A stretch of 64,000 nucleotides of DNA. Source: Staphylotrichum longicolle. Lineage: Eukaryota > Ascomycota > Sordariomycetes > Sordariales > Chaetomiaceae. How positions within the stretch are numbered: position 1 is the stretch's first letter; each line of letters opens with the position of its first letter. A model generated the notes under the pieces. That model worked only from the letters and a program-made list of their open reading frames with translations, had not been told where the DNA came from and ran no database searches. The DNA is taken from NCBI GenBank assembly GCA_019096155.1, contig JAHCVI010000001.1:3906001-3970000 (forward strand), written 5' to 3'. The translations under genes were made by a program, and so were the position numbers. Of this stretch, positions 1-10,522 are shown in pieces.

Positions 1-787
1 GACGGATGGGGCGCCGTCCATGCGCGGGAGAAGTCAATGAGTTTTCCACCGAGATAGTTGCTAATGGTGATATCCCTGACGAGGATGCCAAGACGGTGGA
101 AAGCTTCCAAATCGTCGCAGAGCTGGTCAACTTGGTCGGGCTCGAAGGGGCTATCGCTGGTTACAAAGGTCTTGACAATAGCGTGGACGGGACGGCCACG
201 GGCTAAGGGTTCCAGCGACCGACCAAAGGTATCGTCGTCACCATCCGAGTCCTCGGGGTTGGTGTAGGAGCTGCGTCTAACGACCTCGCGTTCTTGTTCC
301 GCGGTGAGCAGGAGATAGCCGTGGGCACGGACAGCCAAGTCCTCGTGGCGCTCCTGTCGCAACCGACCATACGCGCGACACTCGCAGTTGAAAAGGTCGA
401 AATAGTCGATCCACAGCCGGGGGTTTCTGAGGGGATGGTTTAGAGTGCTTCCAATAGTTCGTTGGAGATGGCGATGCGAGTTGAAGCGGAACTGAAGCAT
501 TCACCAACGACGCAGCACCGCGTTAGTTACCGACCCCAGGCATTTTGTGTTTCCACCAAGTGAGTGCTGCCTAACGGAGAAATCCTCACCATCTTGAGAG
601 CGTAGTAGGGCTCCTCCCCGTTGATTCGGACCTTCCAGACAAAGGAATCCATATCGACGGCCGGGTCGCCAAGCTCTTCGACGAATTCAATGTCGGCAAA
701 CGCAGTCCGGGTGAACGGTGCAAGTTTCGGCCCGGGGACGCGAGGAAGAGGGTCTGGGAACACCGATAACGGTGCAGTGGAATCCAT
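1..787 (-). CDS. FTA2-domain (kinase-like) protein, cut by left window edge
   Basis: Two exons, 590..787 and <1..491, joined by a 98-nt GT-AG intron; the frame is open to the window edge, so the C-terminus is missing. The start is the ATG at 787, giving a protein that opens MDST. The N-terminal block (GPKLAPF, then DIEFVEELG, then FVWKVRINGEEPYYALKM) followed after the splice by FRFNSH matches the fungal 'kinetochore Sim4 complex subunit FTA2' domain, a degenerate protein-kinase-like fold. Later residues HRLGILVRDI...N and LIDFSRAW occupy the places of the kinase catalytic and DFG loops, but without a normal HRD. A paralogue at 14576-15640 has the same intron position and an identical first-exon length (66 codons). 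Most such fungal genes are lineage-expanded and need not act at kinetochores. The family call is fairly sure; the cellular role is unknown. Confidence 0.75.
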
Positions 788-2286
788 TTCGGGGTTGTCC
801 AAGGGTCGGTTATTGTTTTTTCTTTTTTCCCTTTTTTTTTCTTTTTGTGGGTTGGGTGCCGCGCTGAGAATCGTCGCGGCCAGTTTTGCGGGGATGTGAG
901 CGCCAGTGCCGCGTGCCTTGAGCAACGTCGCAATTGTTGGGCCTCTGCAACCAATGAACCAAGTCAGATTTGGCCAAGTTGTTTGGCGCTTAGGCCCTGT
1001 TTCTCCTGTCCGTGGCTTTTGTATCCTCTCGTCACGCCCTGCTCTCACAAGAGAAAAACTGGCAACAGAGTCAGTCAACAACTTGCTTGTGCCGGTGCAG
1101 TGGATTGTCCAACACCTTGACTGGTTATCCGGCTTCATGTCTTTCTTTAAACGCAGAGCGTTGGCCAAGATTTAGCTCATAAGAAGCTACAAGTTCAGTT
1201 TTTTGTTGAGGTGGTGCTTGAACTTCGAGAAATGCCATAAACACCACATCTCTTTCCGGTCAAAACGTCCTGAGCCCCTTATCGACAAACAACATAACAA
1301 CCCGAGTGCTTTAGACCCCAACGCCTGAGTATCCCCGTTTGAACATTAAGAACAGTGTCGTTTCGTCGTAATATGCCATGAAGGCACGGCGTCGCGCTTG
1401 ACGCTAGACCCGAGCTGGTGGACGCTGACTGCTTATCACGCCGCAAGTGCCATTTGCGCAGCAGTCAGGCCCTTTGCAACGATTTTCGGTGCATTCCTGT
1501 GCCCAAGCAATGGTTAACGAGTGCTGTTCGTGGCCTGGAGGCACCCAGAAACGTGCGCGCGAATGTGCTCAAGAGTCAGGGAACGGAACGGGGACTTACA
1601 CAGAGATCCCGCTCTCTGAGTTTTTCAAGCGTCATCTCGGGCGCGGCAGCAACCAGCACCACGAGCACAAAGATCAACAGAGCACTGAGGCGGAAGTGCA
1701 TTGTCGTGGTGCTCAAGTGGTTTGGCTTTCAAGTGGGAGGGCAGTGGTTTGGAAGATATTGGGTGTTTGGTGCGTGGTGTTCCGTAGTAAGCGACAGGTC
1801 CAAGTGTTGATGGAACTCTGGCCCAAAAAGGTACGGGATGCAAATGGTAATGGCTTCCTGTTTTGGTTCTACTTCCTGCCAGGAACCAGTGTTCAGACGG
1901 CGGCGGCTGCCATCTCATCTCGAAGCAGGCCAGGAACTGGGCGGCCAGGCACACCCGTCGGGTCGACCAGTTAGGAGCCCGCAAATCGGCCGTCTTGCTC
2001 AGTCTCAAAACGTGGCGTTCGCTCCACCTGAGACTTGTCAGAGGAGCCGCTGGAGAAGCGCGCTTCGATGAGGCTCTGATTTGGACCATTTCGAGGCAGG
2101 ATTGTTGCCCGCAACGTCACCATGGCCCATCCAAGCACATCCACGACCCCGAATGGGCATCATCCCATGCTTGAACTCTGTGTGCATCAACGTGGTAAGC
2201 TGACAGCACAGTTGTTTGTCTGTTCTTGTTGTGTTTGCACATGGATTTGCATCTAAAGCGGCGAGCATGTTCCGTCTACCCCCCTT
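788..2286. other. Intergenic, no supported gene
   Basis: A T-rich tract lies at about 809-846, just upstream of the FTA2-like start. The longest open frame (1625-2089, minus) has no recognisable domain, signal peptide or codon bias. Nothing else is visible. Confidence 0.5.
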
Positions 2287-3309
2287 TCACAGCCCGATCG
2301 CACCGCCCAACAACCCCCCTGGCCTCCCAGCTGCAGCAGGCAGCTCCAGATCCACCACCCAAGGCGGCCTGATCGGTTTCCCCAGCACCGCCGCATTCAC
2401 AAACAGCGTATTCACCCCCTCCACCACCGGCACCGCGTCCCTCTCGCAATGACTCGTCTTGATGCACTTCCCCCTCGCATACTCCCCCAACCGCCCCTCC
2501 TTCTCCGCCACCACATCCGGCGTGTCCCCCTTGAGCGGCAAGATGCTTCCCAGATTCGCCAGCACCGTCGACCCATGCTGCTGCTGCTGCTGCGGCTGCG
2601 ACCCCCCTTCGTCCCGCCACGTCACCACCTCGGCCCCCCACCCCTCGTGTATATGCCCGAAACAGTGCATCCTGGGCCGCGCCCGCGCGACCGCGGCGAA
2701 CAGCTCCGCCGACCCGACGTGCTTGCCCGACGCCCAGCTGCGGTCGAGCACGCCGCGCGGCGGGCCGTGGGTGACGACGACGTCGACGCCGGGCGGGATG
2801 GCGAAGTCGTGCGACTGTTTCGACGTGTACTGGAACCCCGGGGTGCCAAAGGCGGGCGTGTACGGGCTGGCGTAGACGGTCAGGAGCGCGCCGTTGGGCA
2901 GCGGGATCTGGTGCGTCCCTTCGTCGAGGTAGAGGATGCCGTGGTGGCGGGCTTGGTCGAGGATCTTGCGGGCCTCGCCCGGGTTGCCGTGCGAGGCGAT
3001 GAGTTTGGGGAAGTCGCGGCGCTTGCGGGACTTGTGGAGGAGGTGGTGGTAGGTCGGTGTGTCGAGGGTGAAGTCGTGGTTACCCGGGATGAGGAGCTTG
3101 TAGGGGGCGTCGATCTTGCGGAGGAGGTTGATGGCGGCTTTGTATTCCGCGAACTGGGAGTCGCCCGTGATGTCGCCGCAGTGGATGACCACGTCGATGG
3201 GCTGGAGCGGTTGTGTGTCGGGCAGGTAGGGGAACCCGTGGGTGTCGGAGATGATCAGAAACCGGGTGCGCACGGTACATGTATTGCTAGGTCCGTCTCC
3301 AGAAGCCAT
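2287..3309 (-). CDS. Calcineurin-like metallophosphoesterase (MPPED/UPF0046 type)
   Basis: Single exon of 340 codons starting at the ATG at 3309. It carries the full metallophosphoesterase signature in order: SDTHG (residues 21-25), HCGDITGDS (from 43), PGNHD (75-79), VTHGPP (from 179) and CFGHIHEGWG (from 216). These Asp, Asn and His residues ligate the two-metal centre, so the enzyme is probably catalytically competent. The spacing resembles the MPPED1/MPPED2 and UPF0046 group of cytosolic phosphoesterases, many of which act on cyclic nucleotides or phosphodiesters; the substrate here is unknown. There is no signal peptide. A run of glutamines near residue 240 (a CTG/CAG tract at about 2577-2595) sits in a loop after the last motif and may vary in length between strains. 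The long frame on the opposite strand (2449-3477) is a shadow caused by GC-rich codons. Confidence 0.88.
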   Translation of the reverse strand: MASGDGPSNTCTVRTRFLIISDTHGFPYLPDTQPLQPIDVVIHCGDITGDSQFAEYKAAINLLRKIDAPYKLLIPGNHDFTLDTPTYHHLLHKSRKRRDFPKLIASHGNPGEARKILDQARHHGILYLDEGTHQIPLPNGALLTVYASPYTPAFGTPGFQYTSKQSHDFAIPPGVDVVVTHGPPRGVLDRSWASGKHVGSAELFAAVARARPRMHCFGHIHEGWGAEVVTWRDEGGSQPQQQQQHGSTVLANLGSILPLKGDTPDVVAEKEGRLGEYARGKCIKTSHCERDAVPVVEGVNTLFVNAAVLGKPIRPPWVVDLELPAAAGRPGGLLGGAIGL

Positions 3310-3780
3310 GGTTTAATCGGCGGAGCAGACCAAAGCCCGGGAATTACGTTTGGAAGACAAAAGTTGGGTTATGGTTTCGAAGAGGGTCTCGACTTGAGGC
3401 TGTGGTTCCGTTTAGGCCCTAAATGCAGATCTAGGCCTTGGCTGATATACACTATGCGGCAAAGGGCGATGACGTAGTTTCAGGGGCAGATGTGATGATG
3501 AAATACTGTGGATTTTGCTGATAAAAGGTCTTGTCTCCTCGCAAGGGTCCAGAACTGGTAGCTATGAGGATACAAAAACCGCACCCCTTGAACAACAACA
3601 GAGACCAAAAGCTGTCATTGTTGCAGGGTGGGCGGAAACAAGAATCTGGACCTAGTTGTTGTTCGCATTGTCTTTGGAGTTGAGATTGCTGACTCAGCAG
3701 CGCCGGAGTCGTGCAAAAGACGGGGTAAGGTACCTCCTTTTCTGCATTCTGCAGTAAGTATTGAGTTCCATGTAATTTCC
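3310..3780. other. Intergenic between phosphoesterase and MFS gene
   Basis: About 470 nt between two minus-strand genes. It must hold the promoter of the phosphoesterase and the 3' UTR of the transporter gene. No coding signal or strong motif was seen. Confidence 0.4.
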
Positions 3781-5920
3781 TTATGATATACCGTCCATTC
3801 GTCGAGCTCTCCATTTCATCCCCCAGCACCAGGTCGCCGCCACCAGGGGCACACATATCAGCACCACCAACGCCAGCCCCAAGAACGCCGGCCCGGGACC
3901 TACAGCAGCAATCATGGTCTCGATGAACGCCACACCGACGGCGCCGAAGCCGCACCGCACCAGGTTGTTGATGGCCGTGCTGCTGGCGCCGCGCCCCGGG
4001 CACAGGTCCGAGACGAGGGTCTGGTTGAGGGCGAAGATGGCGTTGCTCGTCGCCGCGATAAAGAACTGCAGCGCCAGCGGCACGGCGATCCAGCCGCGCA
4101 GGGCGGTGAGGGCCGGCGACGCGAGGGAGAAGCCGTACGCAGCGGTCGCGGCCACGAACAGTGCCGCAATCCAAGGCAAGTTGCGCAGGCGTGCACGCTC
4201 GATCGGGAAATCGGGGGGCAGGTCCTTGGCCGGCAGCTTGTAGTCCGGCCCGAGCTTGTTTGTCGCCCGGTACGCTGACTCGGCGGCGGCGAAATCACGC
4301 GTCATGAGCTTGCCGGCAATGGTCGATCCAGCGATGGTGCCGAGACCTGCGGGCAACCGATGAGTGAACGGGCTCTATTCAGGTCCAGGCTGGGTGGGGG
4401 CTTTATCCTGGTATTAGGAGGCGCATACCGTTGGCAAAAAAGGCGAGGCCAAGAAGGCGCTCGCTGAGAGCGAAGCTGGTGTTGAACAAGCCGGGAGTGC
4501 TGGATGTGACCATGCTCCATATGCTGTAGACAACGCCCCCAAACACCAGGTTAAAGAGAATGTCTCTCTCTCCCAACAGGCGCAGGGGTTCCACAAACGT
4601 CAGAAGAGTCAATCGTCTGCTGTAAGCAGGCCCGCCTGGCTTCTGCGCCTGTCTGGGAGCCCTAATACTGTATACAAGGGGCTTGTATATTCCGCCGAGT
4701 CGCAGGGAGCCGTCACCTGCGATACTTCGCATTGTCTCCGGGAGGAATGCGAAGATGATGACAACGGTGAGTGACGAAAGCACCAACAGAAACACGAAGA
4801 TGGACCTGAAGCCCAGGAAATCCGCGAGTAGGCCACCTATAACGGGGCCTATGGCGATGCTAAAGTTCCGAACTACCAGTCGGATTGCGTATCAGCACCT
4901 AGTCTAGAGGGCGGCGCACCAAGGAAGACGGCAAGACGAAGGGCTTACTGGCTTGGTAGAAACTGATGAAAGCACCCCTTTCAGCAGGTGGTGAGATGTC
5001 CTGTATTACGCCATTTCCTTTACGACGACATTAGCAAACGACCGTGAAGAGGCGTCTAGGTAAGGTATGCAGGATTTTAGAGTGAAAACTTGCCGATGCT
5101 AACGGTCGAGGCGCTACCGGCTGCCTGCAGGCCCCTGAAAACCAGTAAGACCGCAAAATTGGGCGAGAAGCTCAGAGCAATATTGGCGATGATGTAGACC
5201 GTAAAGGAGGCCAGATAAATTGGTCTTCGTCCAAGTGCGTCGGACAGCGAGCCCCATATTACTGGTGCCACGCCTTGGATAATGAGGTACGACGTAATGG
5301 TCAGGGAGACGTCGTTGAGACTGACCTGAAGGTCCTATGATACTGTGTGTTAGCGCGTGCAGCTTTTCAAAAGAGCAGTTCAGGTTGTGAACCTTGAGAT
5401 GACTTGCTTTTGCGATGGTGTTGAGTGAGGGAAAGTAGATGTTCGACGACAAGCCGGAGAACATGCCGGCGACGCCAATGATGACAATGAGGAACCACTT
5501 TTGCCTCTGCGAGAAAACGTGGTATACCTTCTCTTCCCCTGGTTTCTGGCTTTGACCGTTCTCCGATTTCACAACCCGCGACGAACGAACTTGACCCCGC
5601 TTCTCCTCGTCCGTGTCGGACTCTTCCAGCACAAACGCGTCATCAAACGGATCTTGCGCATTCGCAAGCTCTGCGCTCGTCCGACCCCCGGTCTCGCCAG
5701 CCAACTTTCTGCGGTCCCCAACGTCCAGCATGGCTGGCCGCGTCGGCATGGGGTGGTCGTGCCAACGCTCCAAGTCGAATTGCGGTTCGATGGTGATCAT
5801 CCGAACGCTAGCTCTCCGAAGGGAGTAGATGCCAGATCCGATTTCTCGCCAGCCCTCCATGGTCGTAAAGCGACGGGAGGCATGCCGAGCATCGGCCGTC
5901 ATGGACCGGTGCCCGTCCAT
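3781..5920 (-). CDS. MFS transporter, DHA1 family (drug/organic-acid:H+ antiporter type)
   Basis: Five exons fit with consistent phase: 5393..5920, 5094..5334, 4949..5017, 4429..4872, 3781..4346, giving 615 aa. The start is the ATG at 5920; an upstream in-frame TTG is not a plausible start. A polar cytosolic N-terminus of about 140 residues precedes 12 predicted membrane segments. Typical DHA1 motifs are present: GSLSDALGRRPIY (motif A, between TM2 and TM3), FRGLQAAGSAS, SFYQAIRNFSIAIGPVIGG (spanning two splice sites) and PETMR after TM6. These resemble fungal QDR/Flr-like exporters of drugs, polyamines or organic acids. Exon 2 ends at a non-canonical GC donor (gcaagt, 5093), which alone restores the conserved SIGNGVIQDI reading. 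A plasma-membrane exporter is likely; the substrate cannot be told. No biosynthetic genes flank it closely. Confidence 0.85.
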
Positions 5921-6406
5921 GTCGTCTGTCTTTTCAATTCCCAATGAAAGGATATCGCTGAAAGTGAGGGATGCAGTAGTGGTAAATAAACATGGGGAAA
6001 AGAGGCACGGGGTTCGATGCAGCAGTATACCAGAACCTTGAATCGAGCTGAGCGGCTGAGATAACGTCCGGCAGGTACCTTAGCTTTCTGTCACGCTCTC
6101 GTGACTGGACAATGGCAGGCGAGATGATCCCAAGCTAAATCTCGGACCGGCAAAACGCTGTGGAGCGTGGCAGTCACAGGCGTCTTCTTGAAACACCTTC
6201 GATATCAACCAGAAGTGAATGTCGGGGGTTGGGGGTCATGAAACGATGCTCGCCTTGCCCTTGCGGGAACGGTCGTTCCGGTGCTGAGCCTTGACCCACA
6301 TGCTCCCTCTCCGCCCTCTCGTCCGTCCCGGACATCGAAAACATGACACTGGGGCCCACGAAGGTAGAGAGGGGGAAAAAATGCTTTTTGTTGGAAGGGC
6401 TGTTTA
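5921..6406. other. Divergent intergenic region
   Basis: About 490 nt between divergently transcribed genes (MFS on minus, Ser/Thr-rich protein on plus), so probably a shared promoter region. No clear TATA box or operator-like repeat was recognised. Confidence 0.35.
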
Positions 6407-7218
6407 ATGCCTTTCTTACATTTCTTGGTCTCCGTTTTCTTATTCTCCCTTTCCGTGTGTTATTTTGCACATGTTCTCGTCCATATGCCAACTCCGGATC
6501 GGCCGTCAACATTAACGATGATTATCAACGTGAGATTGTCGCAAAGCAGGCGTAGGGCCCCACCTCCCGCTCTCAATATTCCTCCTTGTCAAGATCTCTT
6601 ATCGAAATGCTCAACCCCCACACCAACACGGACCCAGATACCGACACCGGCGCGGATCCTAACGCCGACGCCGACGCGGACAATCCTCAACCCACCATTA
6701 ACTCCCTCCACCCCTTTCGAGCCGGTTCCAATCGCAATATTGCCAACAAGGAAATCGACAATCCGTATCCTGACTCTGACACCCACGTCGAGATCGAAAT
6801 CGGTGTCGTCGACCGGCCCGCAGTCCCCGACGGTCACTGTTTTTGTCACTCCGAGCGCTAGCATATCGGTCATCACAGTAACAAGGCCGAGTGCGAGCAT
6901 CGATGAGGATAGAATCGAAACGCCTACTGCGACGGCCGCACCCGTCTCTTTCCAGGCACCTGTCCAGCACAGTTCAAACCCGAGCACAGAGCCCGTACTG
7001 GCCTCGCGGCCACCAGGCAGTATAATATCAGGAAGCGGTGTTGCTCTGCTCGCTGTTCTTGGGACCATAGGTCTGATGTCTTCCCTCTCTGGAACCAGGG
7101 CTCCACGCAGCTAACTTGGACGCGTGTAGCTGGTTTGTCCGTATTGGGGACCTTGGCTTTCATCTTATTCCGCAGGAAGAAACGAAGGACTGAGGCTACA
7201 GTGAAAGTGAGTGCTTGA
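6407..7218 (+). CDS. Ser/Thr/Pro-rich single-pass membrane protein
   Basis: Modelled as join(6407..7070, 7130..7218), about 250 aa. The ATG at 6407 begins a hydrophobic leader (MPFLHFLVSVFLFSLSV) that could be a signal peptide. Next comes a long Thr/Pro/Ser-rich stalk with repeats such as TPTPTRT and TVTVFVTPSAS, then a hydrophobic segment LLAVLGTIAGLSVLGTLAF followed by the basic stop-transfer RRKKRR. The splice at 7070/7130 is what completes this membrane segment; the intron has a gctaac branch site but a weak donor (gtctga). Fungal wall-stress sensors have this layout, but the cysteine-rich WSC head is absent, so no function is claimed. After 7206 a gtgagt donor could instead splice to a further exon ending near 7395; that intron would be only 39 nt, so it is not preferred. 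Confidence 0.5.
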
Positions 7219-9141
7219 ATGCCACTCTTAATACCATGATGACAGGAGCTTACGACTCTGCTAGGGAAAGAACATGGCCGTGGCAAGTTTTGCAGGAGGG
7301 GAAAACTCCTCTCGAGCGTTGCGAAATGGGAGACCGATACGGATATTACGGTCTCAGAGTGCAGAGAAGGTGCGAGACTGATAGGTACCTGGTAGATAGG
7401 TAGGTTCTGAACAAGATAAGAAACAGGCCTGGGTAGGTAGTCCAAGATATTGGGATTCAGGGAGTCAAATCCACCTTGGGCCATTCTCCAACGGCGACGC
7501 ATCCTAAGGTATGTTTCTCGGACGCCCCAGAGAACATCCTCTACACGTTCCCAGACCTTGAACGCATCCCAGCGCCCAGGACAATCAGATTTAACCACGG
7601 TTGGATAAGCGCTGTATGCGACGACTTTCAGCAAGGATTGTGCTGAAGGCTCCTACCTAAGCAACGGTCGAGCCTGGCAGGTTACACTCACCCTTGCGGT
7701 ACTGCGCACTTGTCGATATCATACTGCGCTTCTGGTGCGGGACATTGGTTCGAGCCCATAAGAGATACTGTAACGACAATACAAGATCACCTACGAATTA
7801 TCCGGTGTACCTTGTGTATTTTTCCCGACCAAGGGCGGCTGTTCGTCGCCCACAACTCCATGCCAGGGCTCCAAGCAAGCTTCACTTTAGGAACGCGAGA
7901 GACTTGAAACGGGAACGACAGCCCCGACGGTCTCCGAACCAGCCGCAAGGAGGACCTAGTCGCGCACGACAAGAGAGCAATGAGCAACCCACTATGTTGT
8001 TACATGTACTTATTTTAGGGTCGCAGATCGACAATGCCGAGACAGTTCGCACACAGCAGGTGGCTATTTTACCAGGTACGTTCTCAAGTCCACGGCCCGG
8101 TGTTAGAAACATCTCGGAACGCAGCAAAAAATGACCCGAGCGCAAGAAGCGGGCCAAGCAGATCGACCACTGGGGTTCCTGGACCCCTGTGTGTGCCAAG
8201 CATGTGAAACGCAATGGGCTCTCTGAGGGACGTCTTTCGCCCATATATCGTTTTGGCTGGCTGGCTGTCTCAGACATGACCGAAAGTCAAGCGATGAGAC
8301 ATTCCATCTGAACGTTCCGGCACAGGCACGAAAACTCCACTACCGGAGACAAGTTACAGGGGGCAAGTGGAGGGGGTGCGCGAACAATGGGAGCTGAAAA
8401 GTGGAAACCGGGCGTCTGTCACAGCACTTTGCTTCGTGAATGGGTTCAAGCCTCTCGATCTCTCTGAGATAGTCATCGGGTGGCCGGGTTGAAATTTGAT
8501 GAAACAAAACAAACCTTGTGCTGCAGAAAATTGCCAAGGTTGATTGCCGCAAAGTTACCTGTAGGTACCTTACCTACCTAACCAACCTGGAACTCATCGT
8601 CCAAAGGTCAGCCATGTGTTCAGAAAGCCAGCTCTACACGACTAAATGCCAACATCCAAACGCCATGGGCCGGAAATGGTGCTTTCCGGAGGGAAATGTG
8701 TTTGGTGTGGCGCGCTGGGGGTGGCTGAAACTGACCCAGCTTTTTCTCGTCCTGAAACATACAAGGCACATGTCCATCCATGTACATACAAGGCCCCAGG
8801 GTTGCAAGAGCAACCTTCCAGGTGAAATCTCCGCTTACCCCTGAAAAACTAAGCTTTTGGACCCCTGGAGCCCTGCATGTGGACGTTGTCGATCCGTCAG
8901 ATCCCTGAAAAGTGACAAAACACAAAATGGGCATCGTCGTGCAACCTCGCAATCATTCCTATCATCCCGGCCATCAATAAATACAAGTACCTTTCTCATG
9001 AATGTCGATATCTGCTCCACGTCAGTCCAGCCATATCACCATTTCCGTAAGATCAACGTCGCGAGATCGGCATGACCAAAAGCCAACCCATAGAAAACAG
9101 GCTAAGTTGTTTTGGGAACCAAGGTCTCACCAGGCGAGATC
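7219..9141. other. Long intergenic region, no supported gene
   Basis: About 1.9 kb with only short, biased-free frames. It contains GGTACCT-type motifs with adjacent TAGGTAGG or TACCTACC repeats near 7384-7404 and 8562-8585. A GGTTCGA motif near 7746 resembles a tRNA B box but has no paired arms. Confidence 0.4.
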
Positions 9142-10311
9142 ATGCCGCGAGCTTCGTGCTACTTCCGTGTCATTTGGGCTCTGTGGTGTTTCCTTTCCTC
9201 GGTTGGAGCCCAAAATGACACCGAACGATTACCCACCTTTGGGGATGTGATTAACATCCTGGGTTCGGTAGGTTATAATCCTCCTTTCCTCCTGCGTTTG
9301 CAGTCTTCCGAGATCTGACTCTTGTAGATGGAGAGAACAGACCAGGACTTCCAGGATGGGCTGGCTCTCGACTTGTTTTCGCCCAAGAACAGGACCCTGG
9401 TTGTGCGCCAGAACACAAAGCCCCTGCCGGGGCACTTCGTCACCGGCACCTTCGGCGGGCCCTTCATCGCGCTGTCAAACTACTCGTACGTCATCAAGAT
9501 GAATGAAAGCGCCAACGATCTCATTGCCAAGATTGAGATACCGTACGACCCTGCCGCGCTTGCTCTTCTTGGGGTGCAGGAGGGTAACACCTATGTCGGA
9601 AGGTTGGCAGACGACAAGATGAGCTGGGTGATTGACGAGGCAACCCGCAACGTGCACAGAAGCGAGAACAATACCAGGATCATCAAGATGACCTCACTGG
9701 ATGGAGAGTATATGCTCCTTGGGCGGCAGGCAGTTGACGAGGCAAACATCTTCGTCCAGTACGGACAAGGTGCCACGAGAACGGTCAACATCACCGGCGG
9801 TCCCGGCCGGCAGGAAGCGGAGTTTGTCGACGGACTCAGGTTTTCCGTGGTCGCTCAGGCCAGCATGGCCATGAACGTGGATATCACACACGGAATCGCA
9901 CCGCAGTCTCTGCCTCCAGGAACCGCCTCGCTGAACTCGTTTGCCTGGACCGTGAACACAAGCAACCCAAATTCGATGATGAATACAACGATGAGAGTCC
10001 CCTGTAAGCTTTCCCCCCCGGCCATCTTCCTCCTTTTGGGTCTTCTTATGCGCCGCCTGCTGACCGCGGAGGCAGTCAACCGCTTGATGCTGGCCGCGCT
10101 AAGGCCTGGTGGTTCGTCTCCGACGACGATGCTTGCTGTGGCGAGGAGACCACTGCATGCGCCAGCCTCCACAGTCTATGAAATGATAGACCCCGCCAAC
10201 CAGGAAGTCCTGGAGCTGACCGAGGACAGGATTGTGGTGACAAACATCACGAAGGTAGATGGCCAATATGTTGTGTTGGTAACTCCTCCCACGAACGCTC
10301 CAGAGCTATAA
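9142..10311 (+). CDS. Secreted protein with two related repeats; apparent internal frame slip
   Basis: Modelled as join(9142..9267, 9328..10003, 10076..10311), 345 aa. The first exon encodes a signal peptide (MPRASCYFRVIWALWCFLSSVGA). The mature part has several Asn glycosylation sequons and two related units. Unit 1 contains AKIEIPYDPAALALL, then VIDEATRNV and LDGEYMLLG. Unit 2 contains TTMRVPFNRLMLAAL, then MIDPANQEVLELTEDRI and VDGQYVVLV. Between these blocks in unit 2 (about 10088-10165) the next frame reads far more naturally (AKAWWFVSDDDACCG) than the open frame, suggesting two compensating indels. The overall frame still stays open. The intron at 10004-10075 has a gtaagc donor and gctgac branch site. 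I do not recognise the family by name; it resembles fungal extracellular proteins of unknown role. Confidence 0.6.
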
Positions 10312-10522
10312 TCCATGTACATCTCTATGGCGCGATGTTTGCGCCAAATATTGCACAACAGACTGATGTTTGGACATTTTTAATGCACTAGATATTGCTC
10401 TTTGCTTGTGACGAACTACGAAACCTGAGTCCACATATTGCACACCATTCAAACCCCAGCGTTTCCCGACCCCTCAACATATGTCCCCATAAAACCCCTG
10501 AACCCCCGAATCCACGAATCAG

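Noticed and set aside
1625..2089. 154-codon minus-strand frame
   Set aside because: No signal peptide, domain or codon preference; Arg/Pro/Ser/His-rich as random GC-rich sequence.
2449..3477. 342-codon frame opposite the phosphoesterase
   Set aside because: Composition-driven shadow; the minus strand carries the full metallophosphoesterase motif set.
7740..7765. GGTTCGAGCCC resembling a tRNA B box
   Set aside because: No T-stem pairing around it and no acceptor or anticodon arms upstream.
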